A stretch of 26,164 bases of DNA from a virus, in the IMG/VR virus record IMGVR_UViG_3300025889_000832, positions 1 through 26,164 of that record, one strand, 5' to 3'. Within the stretch, counting starts at the first letter, position 1, and every line of letters starts with the position of its first letter. Made by a program: the position numbers and the translations under genes. Of this stretch, positions 1 to 5,223 are shown in pieces. Under the pieces are notes generated by a model, which worked only from the letters and a program-made list of their open reading frames with translations, was not told the origin of the DNA and searched no databases.

Positions 1-172
1 ATCGGTTTTCCAAATATAAGCATATATCTTTTTTCCTAATTTTAGTTATACCCAGAAGGCGCAATTGCGATCCAGATAGTGTACGGCCTTTGTTAATATT
101 TAAAAAGCTTTCGGGTCTCATAATATGCCCATCCCGTGACTGGTAATAAAAATTATATTTCGTCTCTCTCAT
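1..172 (-). CDS. Hypothetical protein, 5' part (runs off window)
   Basis: An open leftward frame starts at an ATG at 172 and stays open to the window edge (57 codons seen). The start is supported by a perfect AGGAGG four bases upstream of the ATG. The protein begins MRETKYNFYYQSRDG and is basic and polar, with no motif I recognise and no signal or membrane segment. It lies just downstream of the 84-aa gene (13-bp gap) and probably shares its transcript. The frame is real by ribosome-binding-site quality and spacing; the function is unknown and the C-terminus lies outside the window. Confidence 0.65.
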   Translation of the reverse strand, partial: MRETKYNFYYQSRDGHIMRPESFLNINKGRTLSGSQLRLLGITKIRKKDICLYLENR

Positions 173-185
173 AGATCCTCCTAAG

Positions 186-440
186 TTATTCGTAATGCGG
201 GACCGGCAACTCATCCGGGCCGAATTGGTTTTCATAGACCCGGGCCTCCAGGACCCGGTCATACCGGGAGCCATCCCGGTCAAGAGCCGGTTGTATCCTG
301 GTCAAGGCTGCTTTGAGCTCGTCCTTGGTTTTAAAAACCTTTTTTAGATCCCGGTGTTTTTCACCGGCCGTATAGTACCAGCCGCCTTCTTCCTGGCCTC
401 CTAACTCCCGGTAGGTTTGGTAAATTGAAATATAATACAT
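186..440 (-). CDS. Conserved-looking phage hypothetical protein (84 aa), GC-rich
   Basis: An 84-aa protein with a strong ribosome-binding site (GGAGG just before the ATG at 440). It carries an N-terminal segment with YRELGGQEEGGWYYTAGE; I recall GG-EEGGWYY-type motifs in small phage proteins of unknown function, but cannot confirm this here. No catalytic motif is visible. Composition is strikingly unlike the neighbours: about 55% GC, and six of its seven arginines use CGG, where other genes in the window are AT-rich. This suggests recent acquisition or recombination. A candidate promoter (560-587, minus) and a leader hairpin (477-513) lie upstream, so it may be transcribed on its own. Confidence 0.75.
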   Translation of the reverse strand: MYYISIYQTYRELGGQEEGGWYYTAGEKHRDLKKVFKTKDELKAALTRIQPALDRDGSRYDRVLEARVYENQFGPDELPVPHYE

Positions 441-476
441 AAGTCCTCCATAGTTTAAGTTTCCAGCGTCAACGGC

Positions 477-513
477 CTACCATGGTCAGTGGTCGACCGT
501 CGACCCGTGGTAG
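477..513 (-). promoter_or_regulatory. Leader hairpin upstream of the 84-aa gene
   Basis: The inner arms GGTCGAC (491-497) and GTCGACC (499-505) form a perfect inverted repeat around a single C. The outer arms CTACCA (477-482) and TGGTAG (508-513) also pair. The element lies between the candidate promoter at 560-587 and the gene starting at 440, so it would sit in the 5' leader of that transcript. There is no T-run on either side, so it is not a standard intrinsic terminator. It could be a protein-binding palindrome or a regulatory RNA stem. Confidence 0.5.
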
Positions 514-559
514 TTAATTGAAACAGGAGCTAATTGTTAAAAATGAACTACCAATTATC

Positions 560-587
560 CTTTTATCACCATGGGATATGATGTCAA
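560..587 (-). promoter_or_regulatory. Candidate sigma70-type promoter (leftward)
   Basis: Read on the minus strand: TTGACA (587-582), a 16-base spacer, then TAAAAG (565-560) preceded by TG-A, which gives an extended -10. Predicted transcription starts near 553 and runs into the hairpin leader and the gene at 440. The same layout (TTGACW, 16-base spacer, TAAAWAG) occurs at 2182-2209 and 14793-14820. It lies just downstream of the VRR-NUC stop codon at 601. Confidence 0.5.
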
Positions 588-600
588 CAAAAAAATTAAA

Positions 601-981
601 TTATTTTTGGAGGGTCTCCGCGACCTGTGACCAGGGAATCGGGTCCCGGAAGTTGTGTATCGGTGGATCGGAAAGCGGGTCACGGGTGGAGGGTCGAGGT
701 TTGAAAAGTTTTAGCACTCTCTCCGAGGGGGTGTAAGTGATAATAAAAACTCGTCCACCATTTTTAACCCTCGTATAAATCCAGGCTTTTTGCCACTTGG
801 AAAGAGGACTGATCTTGCTGGTGTTTACCTTTAATTCTATCCAACCTTCAACGCCATTTATGCAGTAATTTATATCAGGAATACCCTGAATAGTAGGACT
901 CTCAATCCTTACGAAGTGCCCGTTTTTTATATTGTTTTTTAGTCTTTGCCATAGCTTGGACTCGTTTTTCTTCAATGCCAT
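601..981 (-). CDS. VRR-NUC / PD-(D/E)XK-type nuclease
   Basis: A 126-aa protein if started at the ATG at 981, which follows TGGAG with a 6-base gap. A longer in-frame start at 1041 exists but would deepen the overlap with the upstream gene. Visible motifs fit the VRR-NUC family of small phage nucleases: a conserved E7 region, GIPD (D36), IELK (E49, K51) and Q64. The D...ExK triad is the metal-binding, phosphodiester-cleaving core of this fold. Likely roles are cleavage of branched or single-stranded DNA in phage replication or packaging. It overlaps the upstream metallopeptidase-like gene by 80 bp. The last 40 or so codons (601-740) are clearly more GC-rich than the rest, as if the tail was exchanged by recombination. 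Confidence 0.8.
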   Translation of the reverse strand: MALKKNESKLWQRLKNNIKNGHFVRIESPTIQGIPDINYCINGVEGWIELKVNTSKISPLSKWQKAWIYTRVKNGGRVFIITYTPSERVLKLFKPRPSTRDPLSDPPIHNFRDPIPWSQVAETLQK

Positions 982-1324
982 TTTTAGCTCCAGATAGTCC
1001 CTTTTGTAGATACGGTAAAAACCACTGATTGTCACGCACAACTTGACTGAAAGAATTGGCTAGTGCGTTGACAGTTACTTCTTCGTCTTCGTTCTTATAC
1101 AACGCTCCACCTTCGGAATTTAGACCAGATTGGTAGACACAAGCGTGTAAAATTTCATGTAAAAAGGTATTGGCTTCTTGTCTAGGTTGCATGCCTTTTG
1201 CGATCTCAATTGTTGAGGCAGCACTCTTGAACTCACCAAAACTATCGTTGTCTTTAGACGGATGGAACTCTATTTTTTTAATTTCCAGGTCGTCATATCC
1301 AACTTTAATTTTTCTTTTTAACAT
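902..1324 (-). CDS. HExxH zinc metallopeptidase-like protein (ImmA/IrrE- or SprT-like)
   Basis: A 140-aa protein. The motif FLHEILHACVY contains HExxH (H56, E57, H60), the zinc-binding and catalytic signature of gluzincin and related peptidases, and the acidic NEDEEVTVNALANSF segment 20-25 residues later could supply the third ligand. This arrangement and size resemble small phage ImmA/IrrE-like or SprT-like proteins. Possible roles are cleavage of a repressor or a structural, non-proteolytic use of the fold; nothing in the sequence decides. AAAGG precedes the ATG at 1324. The C-terminus is very basic. The gene sits between the terminase small subunit and the VRR-NUC gene, and its 3' end overlaps the latter by 80 bp. 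Confidence 0.7.
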   Translation of the reverse strand: MLKRKIKVGYDDLEIKKIEFHPSKDNDSFGEFKSAASTIEIAKGMQPRQEANTFLHEILHACVYQSGLNSEGGALYKNEDEEVTVNALANSFSQVVRDNQWFLPYLQKGLSGAKNGIEEKRVQAMAKTKKQYKKRALRKD

Positions 1325-1398
1325 TCACTTTAACCTTTCCAATTGAACTCGTTAAATGTTTATTATGAACCTGGTGAAACAAATCCCAGAATTCTTTT

Positions 1399-1887
1399 TC
1401 ATTTATCTTGGCTATCTTCTGCGATGATGTCGATCGTGTTTTCTTTTGGTATTTCATTTTGCAGGTCTTTTATCTTTTCAATTAATTCGTCCTTTGACAT
1501 CGTCGTTAAATCTTGAACCTTAATTTCTTTTTTGTCTATATAAAAGCCTGCTGCCTGCCCTAATCTAAATTCTGCGTTAACCGCTGCTGCATACTGGCCT
1601 TTAGCTTCTGCCTTTTGAGCCAAAGTATCTAATCTTTTTAAATGTCTTAAATAATCCCGGTAAGAGGAAGATTTTTGATCCCGTAAAGTTTCCATGTACG
1701 ATACAACCCTAGGATACAAATCAGCATTAGTTAATTGCGATCCTATCTTAGAAGCAATCTTTTCACTGAAGCCTGCTTTCAAGGCAGCTTCTGTTTTTGT
1801 AATATCTGGATATCCAGCAACATAGATTTCAGCAAAACTTTGTTGCCTTGGGGTTAGCTTTTGTCTAGCCAAGTGAAGTTTTTTCAT
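1399..1887 (-). CDS. Terminase small subunit-like DNA-binding protein
   Basis: A 162-aa protein. The N-terminal part (about residues 10-60) reads LTPRQQSFAEIYVAG, then DITKTEAALKAGFSEK and ASKIGSQLTN. This is the classic layout of terminase small subunits of the Terminase_2 type, an HTH domain of the form LT-KQ--F---Y------T-AA--AG-S-KTA---GS-LL. The C-terminal half is helical and charged, suited to oligomerisation. The family recognises the packaging site and loads the large terminase, which is not in this window. GGAG lies 6 bases before the ATG at 1887. The gene lies immediately downstream of the repeat-rich region 1919-2076, which makes that region a candidate recognition site. Confidence 0.8.
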   Translation of the reverse strand: MKKLHLARQKLTPRQQSFAEIYVAGYPDITKTEAALKAGFSEKIASKIGSQLTNADLYPRVVSYMETLRDQKSSSYRDYLRHLKRLDTLAQKAEAKGQYAAAVNAEFRLGQAAGFYIDKKEIKVQDLTTMSKDELIEKIKDLQNEIPKENTIDIIAEDSQDK

Positions 1888-1960
1888 ACCTAACTCCTAT
1901 CACAAATTCAGACTTTCCTATAGAGTATTCTATACTTTTTTTATATACTAACTGGTAAAA

Positions 1961-2076
1961 ACCCTAAAAGTACCCTGAAACCAGAATATAGTTAATTATA
2001 CTATATATAATGCGGTAAATTCTTTCAGCCTAGTACCCTGAAAGTAGGCTGAAATTCAGCCTACTCCACCCTAAAA
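1961..2076. repeat. Iteron-like direct repeats ACCCTRAAA (four copies)
   Basis: ACCCTAAAA at 1961-1969, ACCCTGAAA at 1972-1980, ACCCTGAAA at 2035-2043 and ACCCTAAAA at 2068-2076, all in the same orientation. The second and third lie inside a longer 12-bp repeat, AGTACCCTGAAA (1969-1980 and 2032-2043). Spacings between starts are 11, 63 and 33 bp. An AT-only segment lies between copies two and three. Confidence 0.7.
2023..2064. repeat. Overlapping palindromes from three TTCAGCCTA half-sites
   Basis: TTTCAGCCTA (2023-2032) pairs perfectly with TAGGCTGAAA (2045-2054) across a 12-bp loop that contains one ACCCTGAAA repeat. GTAGGCTGAA (2044-2053) also pairs perfectly with TTCAGCCTAC (2055-2064) around one base. 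The middle copy can therefore pair with either neighbour, giving two mutually exclusive hairpins. A shorter CAGCCTA copy (2177-2183) overlaps the -10 region of the candidate promoter at 2182-2209. This looks like a protein-binding operator or a switchable structure. Confidence 0.7.
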
Positions 2077-2181
2077 TACACCGTATACTAGAAAATAAGC
2101 GATCATCTGCCACAATTTTATGGCAACTGGCAGAATCATCAGAGCACCTAGACCTACTAAAAAAAATAAAATCATACAGCC

Positions 2182-2209
2182 TATTTACATGGGATTATGC
2201 CAATGTCAA
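2182..2209 (-). promoter_or_regulatory. Candidate leftward promoter in the control region
   Basis: Minus-strand TTGACA (2209-2204), a 16-base spacer, then TAAATA (2187-2182). Transcription would start near 2175 and cross the iteron/palindrome region before the terminase small subunit at 1887, leaving a leader of about 290 nt. The spacer shares ATCCCATG with the promoter at 560-587. A CAGCCTA half-site overlaps the -10 end, consistent with repression. The -10 match to consensus is weak (3 of 6). Confidence 0.4.
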
Positions 2210-2251
2210 CTAAAATTTGCAAAAAAATTTAATTATGTTACACAACTCAAG

Positions 2252-2305
2252 CACGCTAACCCTTTGGCGTGTAGAATAGGGGGTTACCTCCATGACTCCC
2301 TATTC
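2252..2305 (-). terminator. Tandem stem-loops after the PP-loop/DUF7220-like genes
   Basis: GAATAGGG (2274-2281) pairs with CCCTATTC (2298-2305), and CACGCTAA (2252-2259) pairs with TTGGCGTG (2264-2271) with one wobble. The first stem begins one base after the stop codon (2307) of the small membrane protein gene. No T-run follows on the minus strand, so intrinsic termination is uncertain. The stems may instead protect the 3' end of the mRNA or belong to the control region. Confidence 0.4.
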
Positions 2306-2306
2306 G

Positions 2307-2501
2307 CTAAAAATATTTTTTAAAAATAACTCTCCAAAACCAAGATCGGAAAATAGATATCACAGTAAATATAATAGCGATCTGAAAACTTTCGAATATA
2401 GTCGGATGCAGGTCAAACAAAGGGAAAATCAGTAATTGGATTAAAGTAGCCAGTAAAAGACCGCTGCCAACGTCTATAAAAGCCTCTACTAAAGGCCGCA
2501 C
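2307..2501 (-). CDS. Small membrane protein, DUF7220-like
   Basis: A 64-aa protein with two hydrophobic segments (about residues 10-28 and 38-52). The layout, an N-terminal FIDVGSG, then QLLIFPLF and finally FTVISIFRSWFWRVIF, matches my memory of the phage family DUF7220 (E--N---G, IFP-FG, FTV-S--RSY--RR-F). The family function is not known; it is presumed to lie in the host inner membrane. The start overlaps the end of the PP-loop gene by 13 bp, which suggests translational coupling. Two stem-loops follow the stop codon. Confidence 0.75.
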   Translation of the reverse strand: MRPLVEAFIDVGSGLLLATLIQLLIFPLFDLHPTIFESFQIAIIFTVISIFRSWFWRVIFKKYF

Positions 2502-3373
2502 ATACCCTCACACTCCAAATTAAATAAATCTGGTTCCTTCTCTTTTTCTTTAAAAACAACTTCTTTTAAGGGAAGGCAAGAACGATGGATATATAAATTA
2601 TCCTTAACTTTATGATTTCCTTTTCTAATCGCTTCATCGATCTCACAGGCATCTTTGAATTCTTGTGGTCTATTTCTTTTCATATCCGCCCAAAATGCGT
2701 CATCATGAAAAGGACATCCGATACAAGCGGACTTTGCTGGTCTCCGTAAGTCGCGCCCCTCATACCATCGTAAGCAATCCTCTCTCGTCATCTTTTTTTC
2801 GATCAACGGCCAACGATTACATTGCCACCATATTCTTGCGGGTTTCATACGCATAATTTCGTCGGTGGAAATACCGATCCACATCTCTACCCATTTATCT
2901 TTAGGAAATCGTTTTCTAAATCCTACCCCCATCAACTCTCTCGTCTGTTTAATGATAGGCGTAATTTTGTATTCTCTCGTACATTGTCTACGCAGCATAC
3001 CTTTTTTACCGGTGTCCGGGTTTTTGGTATAGAACGGTGCGGACGCAAAACGGTTTCCGCTCTCCGACATCGCGTTCATGATATCCTCTCTAATATTTCC
3101 GTATTGAATCGTATAGACAGGATAAGATAATTTGGTCTTCAACCATTCTAAATGTTCGTAGACTTGTGGCGGTTCCCAACCTGTGTCAGCAAAGATAGCT
3201 GCATCGGGTTTAACCCCAAACGCACCTTCCTCTGCCATTAATGCCATCGTCGAGCTCTGTACTCCTGCTCCTAAGGACAAAATACGCATTGCGGGCTCAC
3301 CAGGAAACTTCGTACCCTCTTTGTTGTCTCCAGCTAATAATTTAAAATCTCCAGGACTAATGTTAGTGGACAT
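2489..3373 (-). CDS. PP-loop protein, PAPS reductase-like (adenine nucleotide alpha-hydrolase fold)
   Basis: A 294-aa protein. SLGAGVQSS (residues 33-41) is the PP-loop that binds and adenylates substrate in PAPS reductase, ATP sulfurylase-like and tRNA-thiolation enzymes. FADTGWEPPQVYEHLEWL follows, as in PAPS reductases (A-F-DTG---PE). Cysteines at RRQC (131), C185, C200 and SACIGCPFHDD (217 and 220) could bind a cluster or act in sulfur transfer. Such phage genes are often labelled PAPS reductase, but true assimilatory function is unlikely in isolation. DndC-like DNA phosphorothioation or another nucleic-acid modification is an alternative. GGGAG lies 8 bases before the ATG at 3373; an internal Met29 is the other possible start. 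It sits in the cluster with the methyltransferase and oxygenase. Confidence 0.8.
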   Translation of the reverse strand: MSTNISPGDFKLLAGDNKEGTKFPGEPAMRILSLGAGVQSSTMALMAEEGAFGVKPDAAIFADTGWEPPQVYEHLEWLKTKLSYPVYTIQYGNIREDIMNAMSESGNRFASAPFYTKNPDTGKKGMLRRQCTREYKITPIIKQTRELMGVGFRKRFPKDKWVEMWIGISTDEIMRMKPARIWWQCNRWPLIEKKMTREDCLRWYEGRDLRRPAKSACIGCPFHDDAFWADMKRNRPQEFKDACEIDEAIRKGNHKVKDNLYIHRSCLPLKEVVFKEKEKEPDLFNLECEGMCGL

Positions 3374-3647
3374 ACTTTCTTCTCCCTTTTTTATATGAGG
3401 CTAATAATTTTGTAATTCTTTTTTTCAATCCTTGTAAAGAATGATACATATTCATTTGATGTTCACTACTATCGGGTTTGAATTGATTAATCAACTTTAA
3501 TAATTTATTGTTCGCATCATGCCATGCTTGGTTTCTTGGATCCATTGGATTGAACAGAGCATCTCCCTCAATAGGATAAGCACTCACTTCATCTAGCCTT
3601 GCAGCTAAAAAATAATATTGTTCTAAAAATTTTCGTACATCCGCCAT
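3363..3647 (-). CDS. Hypothetical protein (94 aa)
   Basis: The gene starts directly after the stop codon of the oxygenase gene (TAG then ATG) and overlaps the PP-loop gene by 11 bp, so it is translated as part of that cluster. The protein is helical and charged, with a basic C-terminus (KKRITKLLASYKKGRRKY). It has no membrane segment or recognisable catalytic motif. The motif FNPMDPRNQAWHDANNKLL may mark a family, but I do not recognise it. A nucleic-acid or partner-binding accessory role is possible only by context. Confidence 0.65.
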   Translation of the reverse strand: MADVRKFLEQYYFLAARLDEVSAYPIEGDALFNPMDPRNQAWHDANNKLLKLINQFKPDSSEHQMNMYHSLQGLKKRITKLLASYKKGRRKYVH

Positions 3648-4148
3648 CTATTTTATCTCTTCAAAAAAACTTTTTACTAATCTTTCATAATTCAATAACT
3701 CTTTGTTTTCAAAAAACTCTACCGTAAACAAATAACGCTCCTTGTCAAAGTTAAACACGGTATGCCTTACCTGATTATTAAAAATAACATATTCCCCCAT
3801 AGTATACGGTAATTCTATAAAAGATCCACTCATAGTTATCTTTTCAGGAGAAAAACAACAAAAACTTCTACCTGAATCATTTAATAAAGCATTCACGCAA
3901 ACGCCTCGTTCGTCATCTACATGCCAGTCATAATAAGTAGTTGGAGGCAGTAATAGCACGCCTGCTTGAAACGGGTGTAATTCATTTAACTGACGTAAGA
4001 AAGAGTCCTTTTGAAAAGTGGCTAGATCTACAGGCATGAGTTTAAAATTAAAATAATCGATCCAATGATCATAGTGTGCTGCCTTGACTAATAACTCTGC
4101 TCGCAAACTAGTCTGAATGCCTGTTTGCACAAAACAAGTGTTAACCAT
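3648..4148 (-). CDS. 2OG-Fe(II) dioxygenase (Asp/Asn hydroxylase-like)
   Basis: A 166-aa protein with the double-stranded beta-helix signature: DWHVDDERG gives HxD (H76, D78), VRHTVFNF gives the distal iron ligand H129, and KERYLFTVEF gives the 2-oxoglutarate-binding arginine (R138). Spacing of about 50 residues between HxD and the distal His is normal for the family. The closest match I recognise is small phage oxygenases labelled aspartyl/asparaginyl beta-hydroxylase or prolyl hydroxylase. The substrate cannot be read from sequence. GGAGGTG precedes the ATG at 4148, which overlaps the 3' end of the C5-methyltransferase gene by 8 bp. That tight coupling raises the possibility that the enzyme acts on methylated DNA. 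Confidence 0.8.
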   Translation of the reverse strand: MVNTCFVQTGIQTSLRAELLVKAAHYDHWIDYFNFKLMPVDLATFQKDSFLRQLNELHPFQAGVLLLPPTTYYDWHVDDERGVCVNALLNDSGRSFCCFSPEKITMSGSFIELPYTMGEYVIFNNQVRHTVFNFDKERYLFTVEFFENKELLNYERLVKSFFEEIK

Positions 4149-5223
4149 GATACACCTCCATAATTGCTTTGCCTATTTCTTCCGCGATTTGCGGGACGAT
4201 AGCATTTCCCAATGCTTTAAGTCGGTGTGCTCTGCCGGATACCCCATGAGCCACTCGACCCACATCGGGTTCAAACTCCCACCTGCGTGGCCAGCTAACT
4301 TGCTCTTGGCTTTGATCTTTTCGTAATCCGTGTTCGGACCTGAGTCCTTGTAATCCCTCGAAGTCGGTGTCGGCATCATTTGTACCGCTGCCGTTAAATT
4401 GTGTTGCATGGCTTTCTTGATTCCTTTTCTCTTGATTAAGCTTTCTGGATTCTCCTGCCCCGATGCTCTCGGTGTTGGCCACAACATCTTCTCGTGTCTC
4501 ACTTGATCGTTCAAACTGATTGGCATCTTCTTCTCTAATTTCATTTTCATTCTCTGTTCCGAACTGGCTCCCCTGTCGCAGTGTGCGTCGGGAGTTCTCC
4601 ATAATCGCATGGTGTTGGGATCCACTTGTTCTCTCAGATTCGATGGTCGTGTTCTGCCCTTCCTCTGTCCTTGCATTAATTTGAGGGTTCCCTCTTCTGA
4701 TCTTGGAGGTAAGTGATCCATTGTGTTCGGAGTAGCCCACAATCCAGACTCGTTCTCTTTTATGCGGTGCACCGATGCCTGCAGCTGGAATAATAAACGT
4801 TTGGACTTCGAAGCCTTCACTTTCCAAGTCAGAGCACACAGTTTCGAAGACCATGCCGTCTTGGATGTTAACAAGACCTTTGACATTCTCTGCAATAACG
4901 AAGGTGGGTTGGACTTCCCTAATGACTCTAAACATTTCTGGCCAGAGATAGCGGTCGTCGTTAGTTCCTTTTTGTTTTCCTGCAACACTGTAAGGCTGGC
5001 AGGGGAAACCACCTGTGATAATGTCAATTGCTCCGATGTCTTTTTCGATTTGGGTTCCATTCAATGTTTTAATGTTATCATATACGGGTATATCTTTCCA
5101 ATGTTTATTTAGCACTAATTTACAAAAAGGATCCATTTCACAGAATGCTTTTGTTGTAAAACCTGCTTTTTCTAAACCTAAAGAAAATCCTCCAATCCCA
5201 CTAAACAAATCTAAATGATTCAT
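4141..5223 (-). CDS. dcm: DNA (cytosine-5) methyltransferase
   Basis: A 360-aa enzyme that transfers a methyl group from SAM to C5 of cytosine in DNA. Motif I DLFSGIGGF (residues 5-13), motif IV GGFPCQPYSVAG with catalytic C75, motif VI AENVKGL (111-117), motif VIII RERVWIVG (156-163) and motif X RLKALGNAIVPQIAEEIG are all present, so it should be active. Residues about 165-320, where the target-recognition domain should be, are unusually polar and low in complexity (N, E, S, R, Q). This same stretch carries the overprinted frame at 4173-5060. The start overlaps the HNH gene stop (ATGA) and the end overlaps the oxygenase start. Likely roles are protection from host restriction or priming DNA for further modification. 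Confidence 0.93.
   Translation of the reverse strand: MNHLDLFSGIGGFSLGLEKAGFTTKAFCEMDPFCKLVLNKHWKDIPVYDNIKTLNGTQIEKDIGAIDIITGGFPCQPYSVAGKQKGTNDDRYLWPEMFRVIREVQPTFVIAENVKGLVNIQDGMVFETVCSDLESEGFEVQTFIIPAAGIGAPHKRERVWIVGYSEHNGSLTSKIRRGNPQINARTEEGQNTTIESERTSGSQHHAIMENSRRTLRQGSQFGTENENEIREEDANQFERSSETREDVVANTESIGAGESRKLNQEKRNQESHATQFNGSGTNDADTDFEGLQGLRSEHGLRKDQSQEQVSWPRRWEFEPDVGRVAHGVSGRAHRLKALGNAIVPQIAEEIGKAIMEVYHG
4173..5060 (-). CDS. Overprinted frame inside the C5-methyltransferase gene (295 codons)
   Basis: A same-strand open frame, shifted +1 from the methyltransferase, lies wholly within it and runs 295 codons without a stop. Its product contains CALTWKVKASKSKRLLFQL (over methyltransferase motif VIII), two LW-TP motifs (LWATP, LWPTPRASG) plus MMPTPTSRD, and GGSLNPMWVEWLMGYP followed by HTDL (over motif X). 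I recall LWPTP and NP-WVEWLMG-P strings in phage proteins annotated as methyltransferases, so this frame may be conserved. No ribosome-binding site precedes the ATG at 5060, so expression could depend on frameshifting or coupling. It may be a true dual-coding gene or a by-product of constraint in the main frame. Confidence 0.4.
   Translation of the reverse strand: MEPKSKKTSEQLTLSQVVSPASLTVLQENKKELTTTAISGQKCLESLGKSNPPSLLQRMSKVLLTSKTAWSSKLCALTWKVKASKSKRLLFQLQASVHRIKENESGLWATPNTMDHLPPRSEEGTLKLMQGQRKGRTRPSNLREQVDPNTMRLWRTPDAHCDRGASSEQRMKMKLEKKMPISLNDQVRHEKMLWPTPRASGQENPESLIKRKGIKKAMQHNLTAAVQMMPTPTSRDYKDSGPNTDYEKIKAKSKLAGHAGGSLNPMWVEWLMGYPAEHTDLKHWEMLSSRKSRKK

Larger units (their letters stand above)
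1888..2306. promoter_or_regulatory. Non-coding control region upstream of the terminase small subunit
   Basis: These 419 bp hold no convincing gene on either strand. They contain a 16-bp inverted repeat (TATAGA-GTAT-TCTATA, 1919-1934), four ACCCTRAAA direct repeats, overlapping palindromes built from TTCAGCCTA half-sites, an AT-only stretch (1993-2010), an inverted repeat TCTGCCA/TGGCAGA (2106-2112/2128-2134), a candidate leftward promoter (2182-2209) and two stem-loops (2252-2305). Such a concentration suggests an operator, a packaging site or an origin. The position beside the terminase small subunit favours packaging or terminase regulation, but this is inference. Confidence 0.65.

Noticed and set aside
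518-736. Rightward 72-codon open frame
   Set aside because: It runs antisense to the VRR-NUC gene end and the promoter region, with no good ribosome-binding site at a useful distance and no family-like sequence.
1913-1929. Minus-strand AATACTCTATAGGAAAG resembling a T7-type promoter
   Set aside because: It lacks several bases of the T7 consensus core, occurs once, and no single-subunit RNA polymerase gene is in the window.
2252-2305. Possible tRNA in the stem-loop region
   Set aside because: No T-loop consensus, no CCA-like end and no cloverleaf; only two simple hairpins.
2120-2323. Rightward 67-codon open frame in the control region
   Set aside because: It crosses inverted repeats and a candidate promoter, lacks a ribosome-binding site and has a random-looking product; treated as non-coding.
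2665-3398. Three rightward open frames antisense to the PP-loop gene
   Set aside because: They are shadows of a strongly recognisable leftward gene, with no ribosome-binding sites.
4723-5218. Rightward open frames antisense to the methyltransferase
   Set aside because: Antisense shadows without recognisable motifs; the same-strand alternate frame is the better overprinting candidate.
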